From assembly GCA_002682825.1 (NCBI GenBank), contig NOKP01000007.1:1-64000 (forward strand): DNA of 64,000 nt. The letters are read 5' to 3'. How positions within the stretch are numbered: the stretch's first letter is position 1; every line of letters begins with the position of its first letter. This DNA is from Neonectria sp. B-13. Lineage: Eukaryota > Ascomycota > Sordariomycetes > Hypocreales > Nectriaceae. A program made the translations under genes and the position numbers. Below are positions 1-11,914 of this stretch, piece after piece. The notes under the pieces are model-generated. The model searched no databases and was not told the DNA's origin. It worked only from the letters and a program-made list of their open reading frames with translations.

Positions 1-2962
1 CTTGAGGAGGTACCCTGCCTTGTAACGGAACTGAGGTCGAAGCTCCTCGTCCTCAGCAACTTCGGCAAGCGGGTCCTCTTCCTCGTCAACCATCATCTCA
101 TCGTCATCGCCGACATCACGATCCTCGGCGGTGGCACCGTTAATCACCCCCGCGGCACGTTCTGGGTCAAACATGGTAGCCATTCCGGACGTGACGAGAC
201 GAATTTGTTGCATCAGTCTGGAAACCTCGTCGGACCACACCTTGTTCTTCCCCTTTCTGCTCACAGGTGGGTTGTCACTCATGAGGAGCTCTAGTTGCTC
301 CTTGGCTGACTTAGTTTGTGATGCAAACAGCTCAACGGCAAAGTCGATCTCGGCAGGAGATGGTTGATGCCACCTGATGGTGAGGTCGGCTGGCGCGGTA
401 GTCTTGCCCCAGTCGTTGACATCGATGCCACGCTTGACAACATCCGGCTCGTATAGTGCGTGGTCGATGGGGTAGGTGTGGGTCAAATTGAGAAGGAGAT
501 GATGAATGAAGTTGGAGATAAGGATGGTCGGCAGGCCGCGGCACTTCTCCTGCATGTATCCAGCAATTCCGAGAAGCTCCTCCTTGTACTTGAGCACCTC
601 GCTGCCAACATGGACAACTGACATTGCTAGCATGCTGACATACCACACGAGGGCTCGGTCTCGGGGAAGATAGTCTGTCCCACTACTTCGGTCAGAAGCG
701 GCGTTGTTGAGGTCGATTTCGTTTTGAATGTTGACGACTAGCATGGGGATAAAAACCTTCAATGTCTTCTCGGGGTTGACTTTGCACAGGGCGTTTAGAA
801 TCCAAGCCATGGCATCCCTCGCCTGGTGGACGACGTGGGACGACACAAACGACGCAACCTTCTCCAAAGCTGTGTCGAAAAGCTCCGGTGACAGCGATGC
901 AAACAAAGGCGCCAGAGCTGCCGGTAGGGCATTGATGACATTGTCTTCGGGCGTACCTCCTCGGACCTGGTTGGCGTCTGGCAGGTTCTCCAAGAGGGTG
1001 AACACCTTTCCCAGGAGTGTCAAGATGAACTCACCAAACCCAGTGGTCGACGATCTCAGAATTTTGGCCTCATCTTCGTCGCTTAGCTCGTTGTTGTAGT
1101 CAATCTTGACATTCTGACCATCACGCTCCATACGGTCCATCTCTGCTTGGACCCACTGCATGGCGAGCGTCGTGTCGTGGATATGATCGCCTTCTTTGCT
1201 CAACGTCACCATAGGAATGCTGAAGGCAACACTCTGAATAAAATTGAGCGTGTACTGTGTCTTATTGAGATCATTGGCATCAATGCCTGGCAGGGCAAGC
1301 GCCAAGAGCGCAGTGATGTGACAGCGGTATCCCTTGAGCTTGGACATGACGTTGGCAATCATCTGCAATCCGTTCAGACTTGAAGTAGTTCTGTGAACCT
1401 CGACCAAACCCTGAAGACTTGGGTAAAAACGCTGTAGAGCACCTGGCAGAACCAGATCAGGCTCGAGATAGGCAAGTCCCTGAAGAGCGCTATAGTAGTA
1501 ATAGGACACCCTGGTGCTCTTCGAGAACAGGCCCATGAAGGTGACTTCTTTGAGCGAAGTCACAAATCGCTTCTTGAGTTCGCTGTTGATTCTCCGTTCC
1601 TGGGGAATGTCGAGCTCGCCGCTCTGTTCACGATTCCATCGCGAGACAAACGCCTCAGTAAGGTACAGCGTGAGCTGGCCCAGCATGGTGGTCCAACTGC
1701 CCTGGTTGGAGGGGTGGAAGAAGGTATCGATGGATTCCATGAATCCTTCTAGGCTTGACATGATCGAGTCGTCCTCCTGTAGGGCAGCGGGGGACAACGA
1801 GCTCACGATCAAGCGAGCGACCATGTATGCCACTGGGTACTTCTTCTTATCTTTCTCCACGTAAACGCCAGCTCCCGAGAGATAATCTAGGGGCGTGTAT
1901 GGTGAATTTGCTTGGCCAACAGGGATCTGAGTCAATCGCAGAATGGCCGTGAAGATCAGATCGGACTGATCTTTAGTAAAGATACCATGAGCAGCAAATG
2001 GGACGTGGGAGCAATGCATGTGGTCTCTGGCCATCCGGGAGAACAGGTCAATAAAAAAGACATCGAATGCTTTGGAGCGATTGATAATAGACCAAAGATG
2101 GAAGAGAGTAGGGAAAAAATCGCTTGGCTGCGACTGATGCTCATGCACGGGGGCAGGGTGACTGGGCAACAACGAGTTGAGGATACCAACAACAATGAAG
2201 GCGTTAGGCAACTCATTCACGCTGAAGAAAGGCAAGAATTCCTCTAGCATCGCCCGACGATCGGCGGGGTCAAAGTATATGTGTGCGTGAGTGCATAGCT
2301 TTAGGAGCTGCTTGGTCGATCGTCTTCGGTTGCTTTGATGGGCGGCGACTTCGGAGGGTAGGACCCAGGCCTTGATTTCGTTCCACAGAGGACGCCAGTC
2401 GAGCGTGAGGTCCTCACCGGGCTTCAAATAGTGGTTTTTCCTGTATGGTGGTTAGCCAATGTCAAATTACACAAGATGGGAATTGCAAGCGGGCGCACCT
2501 CGTCAGGGTCAACACCATGCGCAGGAATCGGTCAGCAGCGGTGGCGTCCAGGCCTGGGGCAAGAGCCAGCGAGTAATAGAGCTTCGCCAGCTTCGCCCTG
2601 AGCTCCCTCGTCATCTCAAACTTGAGATTGAGCCATCCCTGAAGCTCACGTGTCCAGTGGAGAGCGCCGGGGGAGAAGTCTTCGGCCTTGATGGCGATGT
2701 AGAGCTGCTTAAGGATTCCCTGCAGGGCCGCATCGCGCTGGGCTTCCTCCTCTACCTCGAACGGGAGCTGCTGAAAGTACGCAAAGGTGCGCGGGCGGTA
2801 GCGCTTCTTGTCGTCTTCGTCGGATTTGGAGTATGGGATGCCGGGGGAAGTGGCTCGGGAGATGGGCTCGTACGGCATGAAGTTGGCGAGGAGGTGAGAT
2901 GCAGCCGTCGCCGGCAGGGCGGCGTGTGAGCCCGAGAGGCGAGGGCCAATGTTCTCGTCCAT
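1..2962 (-). CDS. BLM10: Proteasome activator BLM10/PA200 (PSME4) homologue, N-terminal part, cut by window edge
   Basis: BLM10/PA200 is a large HEAT-repeat protein that caps the 20S proteasome and helps its assembly or ATP-independent opening, mostly in the nucleus. The start ATG is at 2962. Exon 1 is 2499-2962, an intron of 58 bp lies at 2441-2498 (donor GTGCGC, acceptor ATACAG), and exon 2 runs from 2440 out of the window. The join is in frame and gives the first 968 residues; a full family member is roughly 1800-2100. Early motifs fit the family: an LPF segment, then a helix around LHWTRELQGWLNLK like the LFWTRRLSTYIRL region of human PSME4, then ARLIVSS, FFHPSNQGSW (the human protein has FYHPSNNGRW) and SRWNREQSGEL. 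The visible part ends in an acidic stretch rich in Asp and Glu. The catalytic surface and the C-terminal activation tail lie outside the window. The family call is firm. Confidence 0.88.
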
Positions 2963-4894
2963 GATGGCGCGGGTCGAGGCGCTCGTCGGAGGAGTGAAGG
3001 CGATTGCTGTCGCAAGCGCCGGTCCGATTCAGGGACCGCGGGGTGCCGTAGCCTTGCTGAGTCCGGGGCGGGAAAGGGCCGAAGCGACTCCTCAGCTCTG
3101 CTCTCAGCTCTGCTCAGCTCAGCAGAGCTTGGAGAGGGCGGGGGAGAAACTGTATCGAAGGGCGAGACGGGTGCTAGGTTCCCATGAGGATACAATAGCG
3201 TATGATGGTGCGGAACGAGATCCAGTGGTGTTGACGATTCTGTGAGGGTTGGGAGGTGGAGGTTGGAGAGTTGAAGGAGAGAAAGGAAGAGTGGAGGATG
3301 AGCGGGTGATGAAGCGGAACAGGCTGGAAGGGCGACGTCGCGCAGCCCATGTGTGATGATGCCAGCAACAGCAGCCTGGCTTTTTCTGGGGCAGCCCCAA
3401 GCGGTCCAGGAACGCCCCCCAAAGCCGCAAAAGACGTACTACGATGGGCGCATGTGCTCGCTGTGGACACCGGACTTTTAGTGAGTTAGCGGCGGGACCC
3501 CGCCTGTGGTCATTGTGCTGGGGGCGGCGTTCAGAAGCGCAAGTGGGGAGTGTCATGTACCCCGATACATGACTCCACTACCGTTTTCCTCGCATGGAAA
3601 CGGGTACATAGTACCTTCCCACCATGACTTCTGGCATGACTTCATGGCCCGCCTGGGCACCTCGACTTCCTTTCGCCTATGCCAACTCCGTCACAAGGAG
3701 ACAACAACTCCACTCATCCAAGCTGGCTTGTGTCAATGAATGCTCCGTAAATGGAAACTCTCATTGATCGCCCAGCCTCGATTCCTTCATTGCCGAGTTG
3801 CCATCGAACAAAAGGACTTGACTCTGCCAACAACTGCCAACAAAGCACTGCGGAATCTTGCCTTTGTCCTCCACTCTGTCACCTGCTGGCTCAGCGTGAC
3901 CAAGCTTTTGCAGCTTTTGCTTCTCGATGCTTCTCTCGCAGTCGCGGATACCCAATGGTGATCGAGAGGAGCTGCCACACGGTTGGGATACCCAAGGCTC
4001 CGTCGGCAAGTGCGACTCGATGCTGTCGTTGATAACTCCACCATGATCCAATGGGACGGCTGTTGCAAGATCCGAAGAGATGGATTGCCTGGTAATGTTT
4101 TGCTTCTGCATGAGTCCGCAGCTCAGGATGTTATCATGCGAAGTAATCGCTCGATCCCCTACCCAATAGCCTTATCCGTCTTGTTTGTTATGACGGATCT
4201 TCACAACACAGCTGAGAAGAGAGGAGGCATCGAGTGCGCCAGGCTTGTCCGTTCTGGGTCAGCCGAGCATTGCCATGGCCAGCTTCGTCAACGCGCAGTC
4301 CTGTGACTGCCTATCCACTGTGCTTCGAGCTTAGTGCTCCCTGCTTCCAGCTTCCTGCTTCCTGCTTCACTCTTCAATATTCGTGCTTCATGCCTTGTAC
4401 TTCGTACGCGGTCACCAGCTCCATCCTTCGGCCGCTCCTTGCCGACTGCGCGTCTCCGTCGCTGCCTGCAGCTTACCGCAGGCAAGTCGGGCAAATGCCG
4501 TGACCCAACGGAAACCAGCCGGTACTTCTTTTCGAGACTGCCACGCAGGATTGCTGAGTATATCTGTTACTGTGCACCTGTTCGTGCTTCAGCTCCGGAA
4601 GCAGGCCATGCTCTTCCGCCCCATGTATGCCTGTTCTCTATGACGTTCCGTTGCCGTAAACTCACTCCGCCATGCTTGGCCTTCGGATCCGGTCTCCACC
4701 TACCGCCGGGGATAGATGCCCCACCCTGGCCACCGTCCGCTCCGACCCGAGGGCCGGTCCCCTCCGACCTTGGGACAATAGTCGCGAGTGGTGAGTTCAT
4801 GGTCAAGCCAAGAGAGTGTGAAATGCGGGGTGAGGAAAGGGGGCTCTCATAGAGCCCAACTGAATTATTGCTACAGTCACCTCGGCTAGGTGCC
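2963..4894. other. Intergenic: BLM10 upstream region and 3' side of the next gene
   Basis: About 1.9 kb separates the BLM10 start from the stop of the gene at 4895-6586, which is on the same strand. Short overlapping open frames occur on both strands, but none has family-like sequence or splice support. Near 4320-4400 there is a run of imperfect TGCTTC-type repeats. I see no RNA gene. Confidence 0.5.
3106..3129. repeat. Short inverted repeat (hairpin) upstream of BLM10
   Basis: AGCTCTGCT at 3106-3114 is followed by a 6-base spacer and its exact inverse complement AGCAGAGCT at 3121-3129. A further direct copy of AGCTCTGCT sits at 3094-3102. It lies about 145 bases upstream of the BLM10 start codon, so it may be in the promoter or the 5' leader. 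Function unknown. Confidence 0.6.
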
Positions 4895-6586
4895 CTAATA
4901 TTCTAACTTATAAAATGGTTCATCTGTTTGCGCCTGTGATACGCTCTTCCTGCGAAAGATCTTGTTGGCTATTTGCCTGACGCTCATGCGCCGTGACGAC
5001 GGCTTTTCAGCCTTTTCCGCCTCAAAATAAATATGCTCTAACGGGGGTCGTCCATCCTCGCTCGCCCGAGGTGCGACAAACCTCCTCACAAATCCAGCGC
5101 TATTGGACATGGATCTCCGGCGTCCAGGCACTTCCTGAATTGGAGATTCCCGCCTATTGGGCGCAGGGCTTGGTGTCGGCTGTGGTGCGTTCTGTAGAGG
5201 GTGTGGTGATGGCCGGACCGGGAAGGTTTGTGATCTGGCCGGCATCGCGTTACTAGTCCGTCGTTGTAATACGGTTGGTGGGGGGCGGATTTGCGCCGAG
5301 GCTGGCCAATCTTCTTGACGGAGGTTGATCCAAGCTGCTGTTACCACCATCAGAAGCTTGATGTCTTCGGGAACAGCCTTCGTTAATCGGCCTTCGGGAT
5401 TGGCACCATTAGTTGCGTGCCAGTCCGGTGCACCCATAGGGTCGACGGGTGTTGGTCGTGTCGGCGGGTATCGACCGCTCGAACTTGACATGGTGTTGTA
5501 CGTGTCGAAAACGTCCAGCGCGTTCGACATTAGGGTACCCATGATAGGATGTCTCCGGGTATCCGGGTGTATCATACTAAAAGTCCATTTGAACTCAGGC
5601 GGCGCAGGGCTTGATGGGGGCGTCGCATTGCTGGCGGCTGCTGCTCGCATCGGTGACGAGAATGCTGGGGGCGCCTTCCTGACCCAGCGTGCTGTGCTAA
5701 TTCGGCCTCTCTCGTCGACGCCAATAAATTCATAGGAGCCGTTGACCATCATACTCGCCTCCCAAGTCGATCCATCCTCCATGACAATCTCGGCTGCATC
5801 GTCTCCCATGTGAGGCAGTGGGCTGACGACGGCAATGAGATCTCGTTGATCCAAGCAGTCCTCCACGTCCAGGGAGCCAGGAGATGCTGGTGTATCGTAG
5901 TCTTCGCTGCGAACGATGAGAAGGTCGTTTAGGCCCAGGACGGGTTTGACGCAGAACAGGCGGGGGCATCGCTTTGCTAGTCGCGGTACTATAAGAGACC
6001 CTAGAACCAGGCTAGAAGGGAGGACGTCAAACGCCGGGATGGGGCGCTTGTCGCTGAGGTCCTGGAGCTGGAGGAGCAACCGGGGGCGGACCTGGGATAG
6101 CCTACGTTGCTTTGGTCGTAATCGGGGCGCCGGATGTGCGAGGAGAAACTGAGTTGATCTCCGGGGGGCGCGCTTTCGCTTTGTCCTCTTCCTGATTGAG
6201 GAAGAGCAGTCGCTGAGGTCGCTTGCATCAGAGCAGGCGGCGGACCCTTCGTCCTCGCTCTGTGGTGTTTCTGAGGCCGGCAGGTCGTCATCGGTTTCGG
6301 GCTCGCGAAAGCGGACCGAGAGCTCCCTCCGAGGCATGTAGTCGGAGGTTGGGCGTGGACGGGTGGTGCGAGGAGCAACGGGGGCGTGCTCATGGTAGGA
6401 CACGGGTCGAGGAGTAGGACCCGGTGATGGCGGGGGAGCCACGATTGCGGTGGTCCTCTTGTCGGCGTCGGAGGGATGTCTAAGAGCGGATCGAAGGAAG
6501 GGCAAGCGTCGAGGTGGCTGCTGAGGAGAGGGTCGCGTTGCCGAATATTCGTGGCCGTGTAGGCTGGCACCAGCGTGAAGGAACAT
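4895..6586 (-). CDS. Fungal-specific protein of unknown function, 563 residues
   Basis: This is a single-exon gene starting at the ATG at 6586 (MFLHAGASL). I do not recognise a named domain. Residues 1-150 are Pro/Arg/Ser-rich and disordered, with an acidic patch (ETDDDLPASE) and then a basic KRTKRKRAPRR stretch that could be a nuclear signal. Residues about 175-400 look folded: LPSSLVLGSLIV, CVKPVLGLNDLLIV, and an aromatic core with FKWTFSMIHPD, RRHPIMGTLMSNALDVFD and LLMVVTAAWINL. The C-terminal third is again Pro/Ser/Arg-rich and ends with a basic amphipathic helix (VRQIANKIFRRKS). No signal peptide or clear membrane span is visible. The ordered middle flanked by disordered arms suggests a conserved Pezizomycotina protein, possibly regulatory. 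That is inference; the coding call is firm because of the long frame and the structured middle. Confidence 0.72.
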   Translation of the reverse strand: MFLHAGASLHGHEYSATRPSPQQPPRRLPFLRSALRHPSDADKRTTAIVAPPPSPGPTPRPVSYHEHAPVAPRTTRPRPTSDYMPRRELSVRFREPETDDDLPASETPQSEDEGSAACSDASDLSDCSSSIRKRTKRKRAPRRSTQFLLAHPAPRLRPKQRRLSQVRPRLLLQLQDLSDKRPIPAFDVLPSSLVLGSLIVPRLAKRCPRLFCVKPVLGLNDLLIVRSEDYDTPASPGSLDVEDCLDQRDLIAVVSPLPHMGDDAAEIVMEDGSTWEASMMVNGSYEFIGVDERGRISTARWVRKAPPAFSSPMRAAAASNATPPSSPAPPEFKWTFSMIHPDTRRHPIMGTLMSNALDVFDTYNTMSSSSGRYPPTRPTPVDPMGAPDWHATNGANPEGRLTKAVPEDIKLLMVVTAAWINLRQEDWPASAQIRPPPTVLQRRTSNAMPARSQTFPVRPSPHPLQNAPQPTPSPAPNRRESPIQEVPGRRRSMSNSAGFVRRFVAPRASEDGRPPLEHIYFEAEKAEKPSSRRMSVRQIANKIFRRKSVSQAQTDEPFYKLEY

Positions 6587-9500
6587 GGTGGCCGGGCCAG
6601 TCCTAGGTTGAGGTCATGCGGCAGGAGCGAAGAGGTCGATATAAGACGGAGAGGGTTGGAAATTGAGGCGGAGACGTGAGGCGAGAGTCCAAGATTAGGC
6701 CGGTGGACAAGGTAAGGTAAGGTCAAGGTAAGGGGACGTGAGGTGAGGTGAGCAGCTACGGGGACGGTATATGTGCGATGGCGGTACGATGGCGGTAGAG
6801 AGAGCCGAGTTGTCGAGTCGAAAGCCGGTCGGACAAGCGATGCTAACCAATCTGGCGGATTGGCAGAGTGGCAGGCTGGGGGTAAATATGGTCTGACAGA
6901 CCAGGATATGTGTGATGAGATGAGTGCTGGGTGTTGGGTGCTGGAGTGGGACGGGATGGAGGTCGACCAGCTAGCAGTGGAGGCACCAGACAATATCGAC
7001 AAAGTTGTTGGGGAGAGAGCAGACAGGCCAAACGAGGCTGGGAGCGTGGGACGGTGAGAAGAACCGGGGGACGGACCAGCGAAAGGGGATAGCTTCGAGA
7101 TAGAACCAGAAGGGATCAAGGGGGGGGGTGATGATGAACGGTCAAGGAAGGGGATGGATAGATGGATGAGTGGATGTGGAGGAGTTAGGCAAGTATGGAA
7201 CAGCACAGCAGAGCAGGAGTGAGTACCGGAGCAGGCAGTAAGACGAAGTTGAAGGCGGACGAAGTAAGGCAGGCTGGAGCAAGGGAGGAGGCGGAAATAG
7301 GGACGGCACGGTGCGATTGTGTGGGATGCGACTCGATCGCTGGTGACGCTGGTCGCGTGGGAGGCTCGGGCACCCACACGGGGCGGGCCAGACGCGCTAG
7401 GGTCGTTAACGGCCAGGGTATTTTAGGGGCCAGCCAGGGCGCCAAGAAGCCAGGGGGGGAGGGCACTTGGGAGGGTACGAGGGCGTGAGTCGTGAGCTGT
7501 GACAACGAGAGAGGGTCAGGTCCCGTCGGGCCAGGTACCAATGGAAGCTCAGGCGGGACGAGCTAAGACGGACAGGACTGGACGAAAAAAGCCACCAAAA
7601 AGTCACAAAAAAGCCAACCTCCAACAAAGCGGTCACTGGGAATCCGTCTCGGCGGCGCAGGAACATGGGTTAGGGGAGGGGAGGAAGGGGAAGGCGGATG
7701 GATCACGTATCATGGATGATGGGCAGATCCAGGGGGGCGGCCGTAAGGCACAGCTGCGCAAGCTGGGGTAGGTAGCGATGTACCCGACTTTGCTTTGCTT
7801 TGGCTGTGCGATGGATGTCCGTCCGATGAAGCGATGGTACAGTACACACACAACTGTCGGCCTGCATCTCGCAGCGTCTTGCAGCGTCTTGCAGCGTCTT
7901 GCAGTCCTAGGCACCTAATTATGGCGAGCAGACGAGAGCGGTCAAGGAGTCGCCCTGTAGCTAATGACCTGACCGGGGACGGGGCAGGGCATTGTCATGG
8001 ACGCGGGCTTACGTATCGGTGCGTGTGCAGCCGCTGTGCAGCCGCCGCGGTGTGCGAGACCACTGAACAGCCAAGTTTGCGGGAGGTGAGGCGGGAGCAC
8101 AAACACAGCTGTCTCAGGCTGGTTGTTACGCTCCAACACATTCACAGTTGTGGTAATCAGTTGTCAGACTTGCAGTCAGAGAGGGAAAGCAAAAGGAGCG
8201 TCGACATCAACATGGCTAATAAGATGGCGATGATGGATGAATGATGGAGGAGCGGAGAGGTGGAAGAGCTAGGCAAAAACTAAATCTCACGCCCAGCTGA
8301 AGCTGAACGACAAGAAGGTCGGTCAGAGAAGCAGCCCGCATGGCCCAAAGATCCAAAATGACGGGGTGTGGGTGCGGGTGTGCAGATGCGAATGAGGTCG
8401 TCCTCATTGGGATTGGGATCTGCTGTGGGTGTGCCCTACACACATCCACGATCGTACTACTGCTGCTAAGTGGTAACCCCGACTTCCAGGTTTATTAGTC
8501 GGCCATTGTCTCTGGTTTGCTTCTCTTTGTCCCGTGGTCTGATTTGAGTTGATGCACGTCGTGCTACCAGTCTGTCTTGTTTCCTTCTCCCTGTTTTCAA
8601 TCTCTCGTGTTCATGTCGTTGACCGATTGATTGTTCAATGATTTGTCTTACCCCTTTTCCTGTTTCACGACTAATACTCCATAACTCCGTAAGAGCTACC
8701 AAGATAGATCCGTCCATGGATCTATCGAATCCCAGCCTTCGGATCCCAGCCAGTAGGTTTAGGGGGGGGTGAGGTGAGAGGATGCCCTGTAATCTTGCAC
8801 TGTATTCGTAAAGCAGGTACGAAGACACCCAAAAAGGAAAACAATAGGTACCGGGTCGGACTAACTCGTCTCATCAAAGGAGGCGGGCAGCAGAAACATT
8901 GGATCGCTCGCCCTGCCTGGAATCAATCTTCCAACTGAATCATTCTGTCCCAGAAGCCGGCAAGATGGGTCGATTTTCTCCATCCAATCTGGATCCCAGG
9001 TACGTACCCGACTGGTCAGTGCCAGGCCAGTCTACTTAAGTCCCGCCCACACCAGGCAGAGCCCAGTCCACTGGAAGGGCGGTGCAACCCGCCGGTGCTG
9101 GTGGCCGGTAGGCCTTCCACCGTGCCGTGGGACGTGGCTGGCGGCGACGGGACACCTGCTGGACAGTGGAAAGGCCCTAAGATCGAGGGGTTGGTCAGTG
9201 GTCCAGTACCTAGTTTGGAGGTTACAAGGGTCGATTCCGGGTGGTTTAATTAATGAGGTGGCGATGGAGTGGGAGCCCCGAGTCCCGAGCCCAAGCACGC
9301 GACGGCACCAGAAACGGGTCCGTAAAAAAGCGAGATGAGCGCCGGCGTGGGCGAACGGCCTCCTGAGCCTCCGTGCCCTCAGGCCCTGGCCTTGGAAAGG
9401 AATTTTCCAGAAAAAAAATCGGATCGAGGTCCGGACGCTGTATTCGTACTCGAGATCCAGGACCCGGGGCCTCCGCAATCTCCACCGTCTCCGACCACGG

Positions 9501-11914
9501 AGTTTCGTGACGTCTTTCACTCTTGATTCAGCACCGTTTTGCTGAAATTTGCTGATAAAGTGGACCACCAACAGCGAGTCTTCGCCTCGACGGTTCTAAA
9601 AGAGGCAGTCTTGCAATCTTGATGACAAAGCACTCGACTTGACCGACACCCTCACCCAGCGGGACGGGCTCGGGAACGAGACTGTGCCGCAGGTTTTACG
9701 AATACGCAGCACTCGTTGGCGTGAGGTCATTCCTCGAACGATGGTGATCAAAACGTGTTGAAGGGCGATGGGGGCGCTAACCTCAACTCGAGCCCTTCGG
9801 AATCCCCCACCTGGGGCCACTGCACATTGTTCGACTTACAACGTACTATGTACGGAAGCAGGCCTGCAACCTGCCAGCCCATCTCGAGGCTCGAGCCGAG
9901 TTGGAAATAGCCGCTGCTGGTTAAGGCAGGTCCCGCCAACCTCACTGGCGGCGCGGCAGGCGGAAGTGCAAGCAGCCCAAGCGAGCGAGCGGGACTGCGG
10001 GACGCCGTGAGCAACGCCGTTAGCACGCTTACGAGGGGCACGCTTGGTGGAGGTGGCCCCGAGAGGATGACGGACGTGTGAATTGAACGTGGTTGTGGGT
10101 TTGTGGATATGGAAACGGACATGGGGACATGGACATGGGCTGCAAAGTGCATACTTCGTACATATGTGTATCATGCCAACTCAGACCGCTTGTCCGACGG
10201 ACGGGCCCAACCAATTGCTTGATGCCATGAACCCAGGCTCCGGGCTTAATCACTGGCATATTCGCACATCCAGATCGTCTGTGTTGTCCCTACCTTTCTG
10301 ACCGAAGGAGCACCTTGCCCAATGGTGACGCCCAGAGCTCAAAAGTGTTGAGTTACAGGTCTTCTGCGCGTTGCGCCGGCTCGGGCTCTCATGAGACACG
10401 ACTTGCTGCATGGATGAGCCCAGTGTCTTCCCTCAAGTCTCGTTATGTTTGACGTATTCCGTGGAGCCTTGCTGGAATCTGGGAAAATAGGCGGGGTCGT
10501 TTCCGTTGACTGAGTGCACTGTCATGCCGCCCACTTCGGCGGCTCGTCACCCCGCTCGCCCATTGCCATTTCGTGACTTGGATCGCACAGTTAATTTTCT
10601 CTCCCGCGCGCGTATGTTCGTTCCTCAGGTCGCCGCCCGCCTCGTCTGAATATCCGCCTCCAAGACTGCCTGCGGACTTGTGGCAACCAATGGCCGAGGT
10701 CCCAGCCTTTCCGGCACTAACATCGATGCGGGAACACTCTCTTGACTCCTAACTTTCAGCTAAAGAACTTTGTAGATCGCACCGCGAGCGCATCTGCCGG
10801 ACCTAAAGCTGGGTCACTTGTCAAGAGCCGCAACGTCGATCTCTCGCTCTAGCTTCGGTATTCTTGTCTTGTCCGATCGCCGCCCGGCAGTGGGAATGGC
10901 TTCTCTTCCTCGGCTTACTTAGAGAAAAAGCGCTGGCAGCCGTGGTCAGCCGTGCACCTGACACTTTAGGTCTCACCTAGACTACTAGTAGTTCTTCCGA
11001 GCTTTCCGGATATCCCATCAGACACTCGATGTAGATGCCTCTAGAACGGCTTCACTCCATCCCATCCATATCCATGGTCATCTGCGCCGTCAGCCCTACC
11101 CTGATATAGACCCTAGCCCCCACGGTGACGTCTCCAGGCCATTGAGGCCCAGCTTATTCACATGAAAGTTTTCGAGCTGGTGGTTGAAGTTGCACTCCAT
11201 TGCAGGCACGTGAACCACTGCGTCACAAGAGAGGGTACCACTACACAATTCTTCCAGCCACAACTGACTGAATGATGTAGCCCCTAGGTTGTCTCCAGGT
11301 GACAAATACCGTACAGCCTCAAGGCTCATCTGTAAATTCCCCCATATCAACCATGATATGCTGCTGTCAGACCCTTGTATTTGATGGTGCTCTAAGGTTG
11401 TATTGTCTCAGACTCTTGGAACAGGTCCCACCGAGAAGACAAAAGAAAAGAAAAGTAGATAGGGTTGCCCGCAGAAACTGCACCCAAAGGATACCCTGGC
11501 TACCGATGTTCTTCAGGGCCCCTGGAAAGTTGACTGCCAAATCCATCTCTCACGTGCCATGCAAGGGACTGTCATCAAGCCTCAGTTGTCAGTGGCCCGC
11601 AGCTCTGTGGTAGGTTGTCCGTAACGGGGATGCTGAGTCATCCACTCCGTCCAATGGAACCCACTTCTGAACCTCGAAACCTCCAATTCTCCGAGCCAGC
11701 TTTGGCACGAATATCACCACTTCACTTGTGAACTCTGTCAAGGAACGGGAAACCTCACCCGCGGCTCAATCGATCTGCTACCTCCCACACGGCCTACCAG
11801 CCCGGTATAGCGCAGGCTCCGAGGGCTTGAGATCGCTCAGCCGATCCTGTTCGACCATGCGCCCAGCCCAACTACACCCACCTTGAATCTTCGTCTGCGA
11901 CGCCTGCAGCCAAA
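6587..11914. other. Long divergent intergenic region without a supportable gene
   Basis: About 5.3 kb lies between two divergently oriented genes. It probably holds the promoter and leader of the 4895-6586 gene on the left and of the LYR gene on the right. Low-complexity elements are common: GGTAAGG/GAGGT runs at 6710-6755, a G run near 7123, a 10-bp tandem repeat at 7871-7904 and another G run near 8762. Open frames up to about 180 codons exist on both strands, but they are Arg/Pro/Ser-rich, overlap each other and show no domain. Confidence 0.5.
7871..7904. repeat. 10-bp tandem repeat, 3.4 copies
   Basis: The unit GCAGCGTCTT occurs three times without change at 7871-7900 and is followed by a partial GCAG. 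A 10-bp period is close to one DNA helical turn. It lies in the non-coding interval and shows no link to a gene. Confidence 0.85.

Noticed and set aside
6001..7377. 458-codon minus-strand frame overlapping the 5' end of the 563-residue gene
   Set aside because: It is Ser/Pro/Thr-rich and overlaps the better supported gene in another frame. It has no domain.
9186..9245. tRNA-like stretch with GGGTCGATTCC resembling a B box
   Set aside because: One mismatch to the B-box consensus, and the T stem does not pair (two mismatches of five). No acceptor stem could be formed.
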